A DNA stretch of 64,000 nt from Hyphomicrobiales bacterium (lineage in GTDB: Bacteria; Pseudomonadota; Alphaproteobacteria; Rhizobiales; Rhizobiaceae), in contig UBTY01000041.1 in NCBI GenBank assembly GCA_900468535.1, forward strand, positions 182,855 to 246,854, read 5' to 3'. The translations under genes and the position numbers were made by a program. This document shows, one piece after another, positions 49,539-58,045 of this stretch. Positions within the stretch are counted from its first letter, which is position 1, and every line of letters begins with the position of its first letter. The notes beneath the pieces were generated by a model, which saw only the letters and a list, made by a program, of their open reading frames with translations, was not told where the DNA came from and searched no databases.

Positions 49539-50433
49539 AGTAGGCGGTTCGCACCTCATCTCCCGGCGCTCTTTCCTCGGCTGCGCGGCGGCGACCGCGC
49601 TCTTTCCGACGCCGTTGCTCGCGCAAGCCGCCGGACAGCGCATGGTCAGCCTCGACTACGGCATCGCATCCACGCTGCTATCACTCGGCCTGCCGCCGGT
49701 CGGCCTGTCTGATCTCGCCGATTGGAGCAGGTGGGTGGTGGAGCCGGTGCTGCCTAAATCGGTCGTCGATATCGGCAATTCGTTCGAGGTGAACTTCGAG
49801 ATCCTGCTGCAGCTAAAGCCCGACATCATATTGACGACGCCGTTTCTCGACGAGCTGCTGCCGAAGCTTCAGTCGGTTGCGCGGGTGATCCGACTGGAGG
49901 TCTTCTCGCCGGATGCCGGCCCCGTTCTTCCCGCAGCCATCGCAGCGACCCGTCAGCTGGCAAGCGAGCTCGGCCGCGAGAGGGAAGCCGAAGCGTTCCT
50001 TGAACGCGCGGATGCATTTTTCGAACAGTGCCGCGCACGGCTGGCGGACAAGAAACTGCCGTCCATCGGCCTGGTGAACTTCATGGATGCCAGGCACGCG
50101 CGCATCTATTCGAACCCCGGCCTTTTTCACAGCGCGCTGGAGCGCATCGGTCTGCGCAACGTTTGGACGGAAAACTCGGACTACTGGGGCTTTGACACCA
50201 TCGGCATCGAAGAGCTTTCCCGCGTCACCGACCCGGATGCGCGGCTGATCGCCTTCGACCCTATTCCGGCCGACGTGCTGCCCAAGCTCTCGGCAAGCCC
50301 TTTGTGGAACCGCCTGCCCTTCTCCCGCCCGGGCCACCTCTCGGTCCTTCCGCCGGTGCTGATGTTCGGCATGGTCAATGAGGCCGTGCGCTTCGCGAGC
50401 CTCTTGACGGACCATCTGGAAAAAGACGCATGA
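49528..50433 (+). CDS. Siderophore-binding periplasmic protein (FhuD-like), Tat signal
   Basis: The 301-residue protein starts with a twin-arginine signal (SRRSFLGCAAATALFPTPLL), so it is exported folded to the periplasm. The type III binding-protein fold follows (MVSLDYGIASTLLSLGLPPV, then LLQLKPDIILTTPFLDELLP and RHARIYSNPGLFHSALERIG). The ATG at 49528 overlaps the ATPase gene; the stop overlaps the permease start by 4 bp (ATGA). Hydroxamate-type ligands are common for FhuD-like proteins, but the ligand here is not known. Confidence 0.91.
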   Translation: MSREVGGSHLISRRSFLGCAAATALFPTPLLAQAAGQRMVSLDYGIASTLLSLGLPPVGLSDLADWSRWVVEPVLPKSVVDIGNSFEVNFEILLQLKPDIILTTPFLDELLPKLQSVARVIRLEVFSPDAGPVLPAAIAATRQLASELGREREAEAFLERADAFFEQCRARLADKKLPSIGLVNFMDARHARIYSNPGLFHSALERIGLRNVWTENSDYWGFDTIGIEELSRVTDPDARLIAFDPIPADVLPKLSASPLWNRLPFSRPGHLSVLPPVLMFGMVNEAVRFASLLTDHLEKDA

Positions 50434-52397
50434 TCGTATCCCGCCGCGACAATATCGGCCCGGCCATGGTCACGATCCTGCTTCTTGCGCTGGCCGGTAT
50501 CGCCTGTTGGTTCCTGGTGGCGCCTCCGCTCTCCGCCGTCGCCGGTCCGCGCTACGACATCACGCGGATGGTGCTTTACTATTCGACGCTGCCACGGCTT
50601 GCGACCGCGTTGATCGCGGGTGCGGCGCTGGCGCTATCGGGAGCGCTCTTGCAGCAAGTGCTGCGCAATCCGCTTGCCGATCCGACCACGCTCGGCATTT
50701 CCGCCGGCGCGAACCTCGCGCTTGTTATCGCTTCCCTGTTCGTGCCCGGCCTGCTCGGCGCCGGCCGTGACTTCATCGCACTCGCCGGCAGCGCGGCGGC
50801 CGCGCTGATCGTCGTCGTCCTCGGGGCACGGCGTGGCTTCTCTCCCTATTCGCTTGTGCTGTCAGGCCTGGTGCTGAGCCTCTGGTGCGGCGGCCTTGCC
50901 GCGATCCTCACCTATCTGAACGAGTCGAGCCTCGCGAGCCTGTTCATCTGGGGCGCCGGATCGCTGGCGCAGCAGAGCTGGGTCATCCCGCTGTCACTTC
51001 TGTGGCGCCTGGCTGCCGTCGCCATCGTCTGCGCTCTGGTCATCCGCCCGCTATCGCTGCTCGATCTCGGCGAGAGCGGCTCGGCGGCGCTCGGGGTACG
51101 TCTTGTCCGCCTGCGCTTCATCGTCATCGCGGTGGCGGTCGCGCTCGCGGCCTTCGTCACCAGCGCAGTCGGCGTCATCGGCTTTATCGGCCTCGTCGCC
51201 CCAACCTTGGCGCGCTTGGCCGGCGCGCGGCGGCCGGGGCAACTCATCTTCTGGTCGCCTCTGATCGGCGCAAGCCTGCTGTTGCTTGCCGATTCCGTTC
51301 TGCAGCTTGTCGCCGGCGAACTCGGCGACTTCCTGCCGACCGGAGCGGTCACCGCGATCTTCGGCTCTCCCCTGCTGCTTGCGCTGCTTCCGCTGCTGAA
51401 GATCCGTCACCGCATCCAGCCGTCGCCCGTCCGGCGCGGACAGCACGGATTGACCACGACCGCCGTGATGGCGCTAGCCGCAATCTGCCTTCTCGTCGTG
51501 CTTGCGGCCGGTATATTCCTCGGGCGGGACGCAACCGAGGGATGGCACCTCGTATCCGGGGACCTTGCCGGTGATATCCTCGCCATCCGCATCCCCAAGG
51601 TCGTGGCCGCTTTGGCATCGGGGGCAATGCTGGCGGTTGCCGGAACCATTCTGCAGCGCCTGACCTCCAATGAAATGGCAAGTCCAGAGGTGCTCGGCAT
51701 CAGCGCCGGCGCGACTTTCGGTGTCGCTATTGCGCTTATTGCCGTCTCGCCCGGCGTCGCCGGACAATTCACCTTCGCCGCGATCGGCGCGATCGGCGTT
51801 CTCGCCGCCATCGTCGTCAGCTTGCGGCGCAGCTCGTTCGCGCCCGAGCGCGTGCTGCTGGCCGGTATCTCACTGAGCGCCATGGTTGATGCGGTCGTGG
51901 GTGTGTTGAGTTCGTCGGGAGATCCGCGGGCCGCGATCCTCATGCGCTGGATGAGCGGTTCGACCTATCTCGTGGACAGCGCCACCGCGCGCATCGAGGC
52001 GGTCGCCGCCGTCCTCCTGCTCTCCATCGCCTTTCTCGCTCGCCGCTGGCTCGATCTTCTGCCACTCGGCCCCGCTCCCGCCGCGGCGATCGGCGTGCCG
52101 CTGGCCAAATCACGGTTCGCGCTGTTCGGCCTGGCAGGGTTGATGACCGCGGCGGCGACACTCACCGTCGGGCCGCTTTCCTTTGTCGGTCTCATGGGGC
52201 CGCACCTCGCGCGCGAAGCGGGCCTGAGGCGTGCCTTGCCGCAGATGGCGGGCGCGGCACTGATCGGAGGAAGCTTGATGGTCGCCGCCGACTTCGTCGG
52301 CCGCACTATCGTCTCGCCCTACCAGATCCCGGCCGGCCTTGTCTCCGCGCTGATCGGCGCGCCCTTCCTGATGCTGATGCTACGCCGGAAGGCCTGA
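50430..52397 (+). CDS. FhuB-like double-length siderophore permease
   Basis: The 655-residue protein consists of two FecCD-type halves joined in one chain (about 1-325 and 340-655). Each half shows the same loop: LRNPLADPTTLGISAGANLA in half 1 and LTSNEMASPEVLGISAGATF in half 2, and GFIGLVAPTLARL versus SFVGLMGPHLARE. It therefore forms the whole membrane pore by itself, as FhuB does. It starts at the ATGA overlap with the binding-protein gene and ends 15 bp from the convergent esterase gene. Confidence 0.93.
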   Translation: MIVSRRDNIGPAMVTILLLALAGIACWFLVAPPLSAVAGPRYDITRMVLYYSTLPRLATALIAGAALALSGALLQQVLRNPLADPTTLGISAGANLALVIASLFVPGLLGAGRDFIALAGSAAAALIVVVLGARRGFSPYSLVLSGLVLSLWCGGLAAILTYLNESSLASLFIWGAGSLAQQSWVIPLSLLWRLAAVAIVCALVIRPLSLLDLGESGSAALGVRLVRLRFIVIAVAVALAAFVTSAVGVIGFIGLVAPTLARLAGARRPGQLIFWSPLIGASLLLLADSVLQLVAGELGDFLPTGAVTAIFGSPLLLALLPLLKIRHRIQPSPVRRGQHGLTTTAVMALAAICLLVVLAAGIFLGRDATEGWHLVSGDLAGDILAIRIPKVVAALASGAMLAVAGTILQRLTSNEMASPEVLGISAGATFGVAIALIAVSPGVAGQFTFAAIGAIGVLAAIVVSLRRSSFAPERVLLAGISLSAMVDAVVGVLSSSGDPRAAILMRWMSGSTYLVDSATARIEAVAAVLLLSIAFLARRWLDLLPLGPAPAAAIGVPLAKSRFALFGLAGLMTAAATLTVGPLSFVGLMGPHLAREAGLRRALPQMAGAALIGGSLMVAADFVGRTIVSPYQIPAGLVSALIGAPFLMLMLRRKA

Positions 52398-52412
52398 CGC
52401 TTCGGCCGCTAT

Positions 52413-53276
52413 TCACTCGCGAATGGCGAAGGCGATGTTGAGCGCACGATTGACGACCGCGGCGAGCACCGACATGTGCGTTTCCCCGGGGAAGAGCTCG
52501 AACTGCGCCCGCAGTCCATCAGCAGTGCCATCCAGCCGCTCCGCCATCTCGCGGGCAAGAGCCACCGTCCGCTCCAGCTTGTTGTTTTCAAGGCGCTCGG
52601 CGGCATCCTCGTTCTGATACTGGAACGGTGCCAGTTCGTCGCCTTCATACTCACCGGCGGACAAGTGCACGAAGCCGCCGGAACCGTGCTTGCGCCTCGC
52701 TTCACGTCCAAGAAGCTGCGAATCTTCCCAGGAAATGCTCGGACTGGCGGCGATCCAGTTCCTGAACAGATCCGGCCGCTCGAACAGCGCAAAAAGCGTG
52801 AACAGTCCACCGAACGAATGGCCGAAAAGCGCCCGTCGGCCTGCGTCGACGGGTGCCCTACGCGCGATTTCGGGCAGGAGATCAGTCTCGATGAACTTCA
52901 GCAGCTTGTCGGCGCCTCCGGTCTTCACCTCCGGGCCGCCTTCGCTGAACGGGGGATAAGACCGGCCGGGCGGCGGCACTAGATCCCAGGAGCGCCGCAT
53001 GCCGTCATAGGCCTCATCGGTGGGATAGCCGATCGCCGCTATGATGCCCCAGCCGACATTCGTCGCGTTTGGATAAGGCGCCTGCGTTACGAGGCTGCTC
53101 ACCGCGAAGGGAAACGTAGCGTTGCCATCGGTCAATAGAAGCAGAGGCCATCCGTCGGCCGGCGCGGGCCCCGCCGGAACATAGAGGAAGATGCGATACG
53201 GGGCGTCGCCAGCAGATGGAATTAGATCGAAGTAACGAGCTCCTGAGATCGCAACAGATCCATCATAGTCAATCAT
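52413..53276 (-). CDS. Enterochelin/siderophore esterase-like hydrolase (IroE/Fes type)
   Basis: The 287-residue protein has an alpha/beta-hydrolase core of the putative esterase family: LLLLTDGNATFPFAVSSL, ALFGHSFGGLFTLFALFERP (Ser nucleophile in GHSFGG), WIAASPSISWEDSQLL and a final FPGETHMSVLAAVVNRAL with the His. Family members hydrolyse ferric siderophores to free iron. There is no clear signal peptide, so the action is probably cytoplasmic. It is convergent with the FhuB-like gene. The ATG at 53276 has only a weak ribosome site. Confidence 0.87.
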   Translation of the reverse strand: MIDYDGSVAISGARYFDLIPSAGDAPYRIFLYVPAGPAPADGWPLLLLTDGNATFPFAVSSLVTQAPYPNATNVGWGIIAAIGYPTDEAYDGMRRSWDLVPPPGRSYPPFSEGGPEVKTGGADKLLKFIETDLLPEIARRAPVDAGRRALFGHSFGGLFTLFALFERPDLFRNWIAASPSISWEDSQLLGREARRKHGSGGFVHLSAGEYEGDELAPFQYQNEDAAERLENNKLERTVALAREMAERLDGTADGLRAQFELFPGETHMSVLAAVVNRALNIAFAIRE

Positions 53277-53857
53277 GTAAATCTCGCAGCAAAGTCAACG
53301 ACTAAGCCCTACTCATTACTTGCCCTGCCGATCTGCGGCAACAGCAATATGTTGGACTGATATGAGCTCGACAGGGGCGAAGTTTGGATTGCCAGCACAA
53401 TCCGCCTTCTCCTGCTGAGAAGGCGTCACGCCCGGGTTGGTTAGTGCGCGGTTCTGCTCTCGACTGTCGGATGAGAAAGCGATGCGGACTACACAATATA
53501 CGTCGTGCGCGATTGCTGTTTTGACCCCGACGCCGCGGTGCACGATGCCCCTTTCTGAAGCAATTTCCCCACCTAAGCCGTAAACCTTAAATTCTTGGCG
53601 CTAATGTTGAATCTGAAGACGCCCATGGTTGCCTGGGCGCCAGCGTCTCAAAGCTGTTAGCACTTCTCGAAGCCACGATCCGTCGCGCAACTCCGGTTGT
53701 TCGGCCTTAGCCGCATAAAGCCGCATGGTAGAGCCTCTCAATTTTTCGGCCACGAGCTTATAATACTTGACTATTTTTGTCCTGTTTTATATGTGACCCA
53801 GCACGAAAGCTGGCCAGCGGTTCCCGTTAGGTTTTGTCCCCATAGATACCCGAACCG
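53277..53857. other. 581-bp divergent intergenic region between iron clusters
   Basis: No secure gene is seen. A reverse frame 53316-53543 (75 codons from GTG) has a protein-like composition (ALTNPGVTPSQQEKADCAGN) but no partner family that I know; it may be a remnant. The right side holds a sigma-70-like promoter for the second sigma gene (TTGACT at 53767). Confidence 0.4.
53767..53793 (+). promoter_or_regulatory. Possible sigma-70-type promoter of second sigma gene
   Basis: TTGACT (53767-53772) is followed by an AT-rich stretch with TATATG near 53788-53793, about 65 bp before the ATG. TGA-N9-TCC overlaps the -35 and resembles, with one mismatch, the rhizobial iron-responsive TGA-N9-TCA box as I remember it. 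Confidence 0.35.
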
Positions 53858-54373
53858 ATGGCACGAACATTCAACGCATGGCTCTATCAGCTGTTTAAGC
53901 TCCATCATCGTGATGCCGTGCGCTTTGCCTCACGACTTGTCGGCAATAGGGACAGTGGCGAGGAAGTCGTTCAGGATGCCTATCTGAAGCTCGCAGGGCG
54001 CCAATCGACGACGCCCGTCGAACATCCAAGGAGCTATCTGTTCACGGCGACACGTCATGCAGCGATCGACTTTACCGATCGGCAGCGGCGCGAATGGCAG
54101 CGGCGGGTGGATTTCGAGAGCCTCGACGAGGCCAGTCTTGCGGACAATTCGGCCGAGCGCATGGACATGCAGCGCGATCTCGCCAAACTCGCCGTCTATC
54201 TCAATGCGCTCCCCGCACCCTGCCGGCAGGCATTCGTCATGAACAAGCTGCAGGGCTACAGCCATCCGGAAATCGCGACTACTCTCGGCGTCTCCGTCAG
54301 CATGGTGGAGAAGCATATCGTGCGCGCCCTGCTGCACTGCCGTGAGTTCCTGCGCCGCGACGAGGAATTTTGA
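53858..54373 (+). CDS. FecI-type ECF sigma factor
   Basis: The 171-residue protein has region 2 (EEVVQDAYLKLAGRQ, then HPRSYLFTATRHAAIDFTDR) and region 4 (LNALPAPCRQAFVMNKLQGY, then SHPEIATTLGVSVSMVEKHI) of iron-type ECF sigma factors. It begins the second signalling trio. It differs clearly from the first sigma factor (44527), so the two should read different promoters. Confidence 0.92.
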   Translation: MARTFNAWLYQLFKLHHRDAVRFASRLVGNRDSGEEVVQDAYLKLAGRQSTTPVEHPRSYLFTATRHAAIDFTDRQRREWQRRVDFESLDEASLADNSAERMDMQRDLAKLAVYLNALPAPCRQAFVMNKLQGYSHPEIATTLGVSVSMVEKHIVRALLHCREFLRRDEEF

Positions 54374-54418
54374 GATGGTGCGCATTGTGGATTTTCCTCG
54401 CTTTTCCGGTCTAACCAG

Positions 54419-55420
54419 ATGAACGGCACTCCAAACCTGGACGCAATGATGACCGAGTCGCAAAACGAGAAAACGGACCTTGCCGAACAGGCGCTCCATT
54501 GGATCGTTCGGCTGAATTCCGGCACGGCTCTTGATGAGGATGTTGCAGCGTACGAGACGTGGCAGCAGGAAAGCACCGCGCATGCCGATGCTGCCCGCGA
54601 GGCAGAACAACTCTGGTCAGTGATGGGCAAGCTTTTCGTTGATCGCAATAGCGGGCGCGTTTTGGCCGCACCGCCGCAGGCATCCGGGATCAGCCGTCGC
54701 GGCGCACTTTCCCTGCTGCTGTGTCTCGGCGCTGTCGGCACGTCTGGAGCTCTCTGGAGTTCGGGGTTGCTTGGCCGCCTGACCGCGGACTACACCACGG
54801 AAACGGCGAGCCCGGAACTCATTACGCTCCCGGATGGTTCACGCGTCTATCTGAACGCCCGCTCCGCCCTCGATGTCGATTTCACCGAGAAAATGAGACG
54901 TGTGCGGCTGCTGGCCGGGCAGGCCTATTTCGAAGTTACGCCGGATGCTGCCCGCCCCTTCGAAGTCATGGTCGACGATACGTCCTTCCGCGCGCTAGGC
55001 ACGGCCTTCGACATTGCGAGGGATCTGCCCGAAGCAAGAGCCGAACTTGCAGTCACACAACACAGCGTCAGGGTTGGTAGCAGTCTTGGCGAGACTTTGG
55101 ATGTGCAGGAGGGAGAGATCCTGCGCGTCGACAGGCAAGGCCATATCGGACAGGCGATCAAATCGGATGTGTCGACGTTCGCTGCCTGGCGTGATGGGCA
55201 GTATGTCGCCGAAGGGCGCTCGCTGGAGGAAGTTGTTGCCGCCCTTTCGGCATGGCACCGCGGATTCATCGTCATTACTGATGCGAAGCTCAAGCAACTG
55301 AAGATCAATGCAGTACTCGATCTGCGTGACGCAAACGGTTCTCTCGATGCGCTGCAGGGCGGATTGCCCCTCAGAGTGCGCCACGTCTCGAATTATTTTA
55401 CAGCGATTTCAGCATCTTAA
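54419..55420 (+). CDS. FecR-type anti-sigma/transmembrane signal transducer
   Basis: The 333-residue protein has a cytoplasmic DUF4880-like part (AEQALHWIVRLNSGTALDED), a membrane segment (GALSLLLCLGAVGTSGALWS) and a FecR domain (LITLPDGSRVYLNARSALDV, then AYFEVTPDAARPFEV and ALGTAFDIA). The start may be ATG 54419 or 54446; neither has a clear ribosome site. It lies 45 bp after the sigma gene. Confidence 0.9.
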   Translation: MNGTPNLDAMMTESQNEKTDLAEQALHWIVRLNSGTALDEDVAAYETWQQESTAHADAAREAEQLWSVMGKLFVDRNSGRVLAAPPQASGISRRGALSLLLCLGAVGTSGALWSSGLLGRLTADYTTETASPELITLPDGSRVYLNARSALDVDFTEKMRRVRLLAGQAYFEVTPDAARPFEVMVDDTSFRALGTAFDIARDLPEARAELAVTQHSVRVGSSLGETLDVQEGEILRVDRQGHIGQAIKSDVSTFAAWRDGQYVAEGRSLEEVVAALSAWHRGFIVITDAKLKQLKINAVLDLRDANGSLDALQGGLPLRVRHVSNYFTAISAS

Positions 55421-55428
55421 TAAAAGGT

Positions 55429-55465
55429 GAAAATTTTTCCATCTAATCATTGAGGATTTTACTCA
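55429..55465 (+). promoter_or_regulatory. Upstream region of second TonB receptor: GAAAAT and IRO-like box
   Basis: GAAAAT (55429-55434) could be an ECF -35. TGAGGATTTTACTCA (55451-55465) fits TGA-N9-TCA exactly and has an inner GA/TC symmetry; TGA-N9-TCA is the form I recall for RirA-bound IRO boxes of rhizobia. It lies 68-82 bp before the receptor start. Confidence 0.45.
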
Positions 55466-55532
55466 GCTTTCGGGTCTCAACACATGACGGGACGAACGGG
55501 GGTTTCGTCGTCGATCCGCATGAAGGGGTATT

Positions 55533-57998
55533 GTGTTGAGATTTTCGGGACGAAACAAATTGCTTGCAACTGCGCTCGTCGCCTCGGTGGCAGCGCTTTC
55601 ACTATTGTCGAGCCAGCCGGCCTTGGCACAACAATCCACCACGGGCAGGACACAGCCGGGATCCTATAATATTCCCGCACAGCCCTTGAGCAGCGCGCTC
55701 GCCAGTTTCGCGCGCACCAGCGGATTGAAGATCGCCTATCCTGCCTCCATTACGCAGGGCAAAACCTCCAGTGCCGCCGTCGGGCCTTACACGCGCACCG
55801 ATGCCTTGAAGCAGATCCTCTCCGGCAGTGGGCTTTCCTACAGTTTCACCGGCGACAACGCGGTAACAGTCTTCGATCCACGCCAGACGGACGCAGGCCG
55901 CATCAATACCGATGGCGCAACCGCTCTCGAACCGCTTGTGGTTACCGCCACTCCCGGAACGACCGAAGGCACCGGGTCTTACACAACAGGCGAAATGGCG
56001 ACCGCAACCGGCCTGCCGCTTTCCATTCGCGAGACACCGCAATCCATTTCGGTTATTACCCGTCAAAGGATTGAGGACCAGGACCTGCGCAGCGTTGAAG
56101 ACGTGGTCGTGAACAGCCCTGGTGTCATCTTCAAGAAAAAGGGCATCGCCGACGACAATGACAAGGGCCTCTTTGCCCGTGGCCTTGAGATCGAGAACTT
56201 TCAGGTCGATGGCGTCAACGTCAACAAGAACCTCAATTCGCTCAGTCTCGACACGGAGATCTATGACCACATCGAGATCGTCCGCGGCGCAAACGGCTTG
56301 CTCAGTGGCGCCGGCAGCCCTTCGGCGACCGTCGATCTGGTACGCAAGCGCCCGACATCCGATTTTCAAGCATCCGTCGAAGGTACAATCGGCTCCTGGA
56401 ACACCCACCGCGGAACCTTCGATGTCAGCGGCCCGATCTCGGAAGATGGCGGCCTTAGGGGTCGCGGCGTCGGCGCATTTCAGGAAGGCGATAGCTACAT
56501 CGACCGGCTGACGCAGAAATCGCAGGCACTATACGGCGTTCTGGAAGCCGATATTGATGACCGTTCTATGCTGACCTTTGGCGGCGAATACCAGAACAAG
56601 GAATGCAGGGCTTGCGGCTACTTCGGTGCACCGGCCTATTTTTCCGACGGCACGCCTGCCGTGTTCGATCGGTCCTTCAACTCTGCCGCCAACTGGAGCC
56701 GCCAGGACCGTACCCGCTACAGCGGCTTCGTCGAGTTCGAGCACGAATTCGAAAACGACTGGAAGCTCACCGCAACCGGCACCTACATCTATGAAAACAA
56801 CGACCGGACCTATGGCTGGTTCAGCCGCAATGGGTATGCGGACAAGGATACCGGCGCGGGATCGAGCCTTTGGGTCGCGAAATGGCCTATCCCAACGAAG
56901 CAGGCGAGTTTCGATGGCAGAGTCGAAGGTCCCGTGGAGCTGTTTGGCCGCGAACACGATCTCGTCTTCGGTGTGAATGCATCCCGCACCCGCGCCGATT
57001 ATGCCATGTATCCGCTGTGGACCGTGCCCGGTTTCAGCGCCTCGATCCCGAATATCTTCAACTGGAACGGCGACTTCGCCGAGCCGCAATGGACGACGAC
57101 CGGCACGCGCTACTACACCCTGACGCAATACTCCGCCTACGGCGCCGCCCGTCTCAAGCCGACGGACGACCTCTCTGTGATCCTCGGTTCGCGCATCAAT
57201 TGGTACGATCAGGACTCGACCTATAACTATATCGCCTGGGGGCCTTACCCGGATGCGATCAAGGAAACGGGCGTCTGGGTTCCCTATGCCGGCGTTGTCT
57301 ACGATCTGACGGAAAGCCTCTCGGTCTATGCCAGCTACACCAGCATCTTCCAGCCGCAGTCCGTCATGAATGTGAGCGGGCAGACGCTGCAGCCGGTCAC
57401 CGGCGATACTTATGAAATCGGCATGAAGGCCGCACTGTTCGACGAGCGTTTGAACGCCAGCGTCGCTCTCTTCCGCACCAAGCAGGACAATTACGCTGTC
57501 GCCGACGGCAATCTCACACCCACCGGTGATGACGCTTACGTCGCAGCGAACGGCGCTGTCATTCGTGGCATCGAGTTCGAACTTTCCGGCGAGATCTTGC
57601 CGGACTGGCAGGTGCAGGCGAGCTTCACCCATGCCAGCACCGAGCTGCCGGCTGGCTTCAACATCAGCGTTGGCGTTCCCCAGAACTCGATGAAGCTCTT
57701 CACCTCCTATCGCCTGCCCGGCGAATGGGAAAAGCTGACCGTTGGCGGTGGTGTCCGCTGGGAAAGCTCCAGCAGCTTCACCCAGAAGAACGGTACCTTC
57801 CCGGCTGGCGTGACGACGAAACAGGATGCCTTCTTCGTCGTCGACCTGATGGCCAAGTACGATTTTACCGAGAACGTGGCCGCAAAACTCAACATCCACA
57901 ACCTGTTCGACAAGAAGTACTACGCCAGCACCAACATCTACAGCAACGTGTACGGCGATCCGCTGAATGCGACGCTGTCCCTGAGCTACAAGTTCTGA
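55533..57998 (+). CDS. TonB-dependent siderophore receptor with N-terminal signalling (STN) domain
   Basis: The 821-residue protein has a signal peptide (ATALVASVAALSLLSSQPAL), an STN domain (YNIPAQPLSSALASFARTSG, then TDALKQILSGSGLSYSF) and a plug (LSIRETPQSISVITRQRIED, then IEIVRGANGLLSGAG). The C-terminal barrel ends in LSLSYKF. FhuE/FpvA/PupB-type receptors share the SIRETPQSISV box. The start is TTG at 55533 with GAAGGGG upstream. It is followed by a hairpin and then the binding-protein gene. The ferric siderophore is unknown; hydroxamate or mixed types are usual for this group. Confidence 0.93.
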   Translation: MLRFSGRNKLLATALVASVAALSLLSSQPALAQQSTTGRTQPGSYNIPAQPLSSALASFARTSGLKIAYPASITQGKTSSAAVGPYTRTDALKQILSGSGLSYSFTGDNAVTVFDPRQTDAGRINTDGATALEPLVVTATPGTTEGTGSYTTGEMATATGLPLSIRETPQSISVITRQRIEDQDLRSVEDVVVNSPGVIFKKKGIADDNDKGLFARGLEIENFQVDGVNVNKNLNSLSLDTEIYDHIEIVRGANGLLSGAGSPSATVDLVRKRPTSDFQASVEGTIGSWNTHRGTFDVSGPISEDGGLRGRGVGAFQEGDSYIDRLTQKSQALYGVLEADIDDRSMLTFGGEYQNKECRACGYFGAPAYFSDGTPAVFDRSFNSAANWSRQDRTRYSGFVEFEHEFENDWKLTATGTYIYENNDRTYGWFSRNGYADKDTGAGSSLWVAKWPIPTKQASFDGRVEGPVELFGREHDLVFGVNASRTRADYAMYPLWTVPGFSASIPNIFNWNGDFAEPQWTTTGTRYYTLTQYSAYGAARLKPTDDLSVILGSRINWYDQDSTYNYIAWGPYPDAIKETGVWVPYAGVVYDLTESLSVYASYTSIFQPQSVMNVSGQTLQPVTGDTYEIGMKAALFDERLNASVALFRTKQDNYAVADGNLTPTGDDAYVAANGAVIRGIEFELSGEILPDWQVQASFTHASTELPAGFNISVGVPQNSMKLFTSYRLPGEWEKLTVGGGVRWESSSSFTQKNGTFPAGVTTKQDAFFVVDLMAKYDFTENVAAKLNIHNLFDKKYYASTNIYSNVYGDPLNATLSLSYKF

Positions 57999-58005
57999 GG
58001 AAGAT

Positions 58006-58038
58006 GCCGGCTATCGCGAAAATCGGTAGCCGGCCTTT
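58006..58038 (+). terminator. Hairpin with T tract after second receptor gene
   Basis: GCCGGCTA (58006-58013) and TAGCCGGC (58027-58034) form a perfect 8-bp stem, followed by CTTTTG. It starts 8 bp after the receptor stop and just before the binding-protein start. It can act as an intrinsic, perhaps partial, terminator that sets receptor expression above the transporter genes. Confidence 0.65.
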
Positions 58039-58045
58039 TGTTGCC

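Noticed and set aside
56529..57899. 456-codon reverse frame opposite the second TonB receptor
   Set aside because: It is antisense to a certain receptor barrel, with no ribosome site and no domain.
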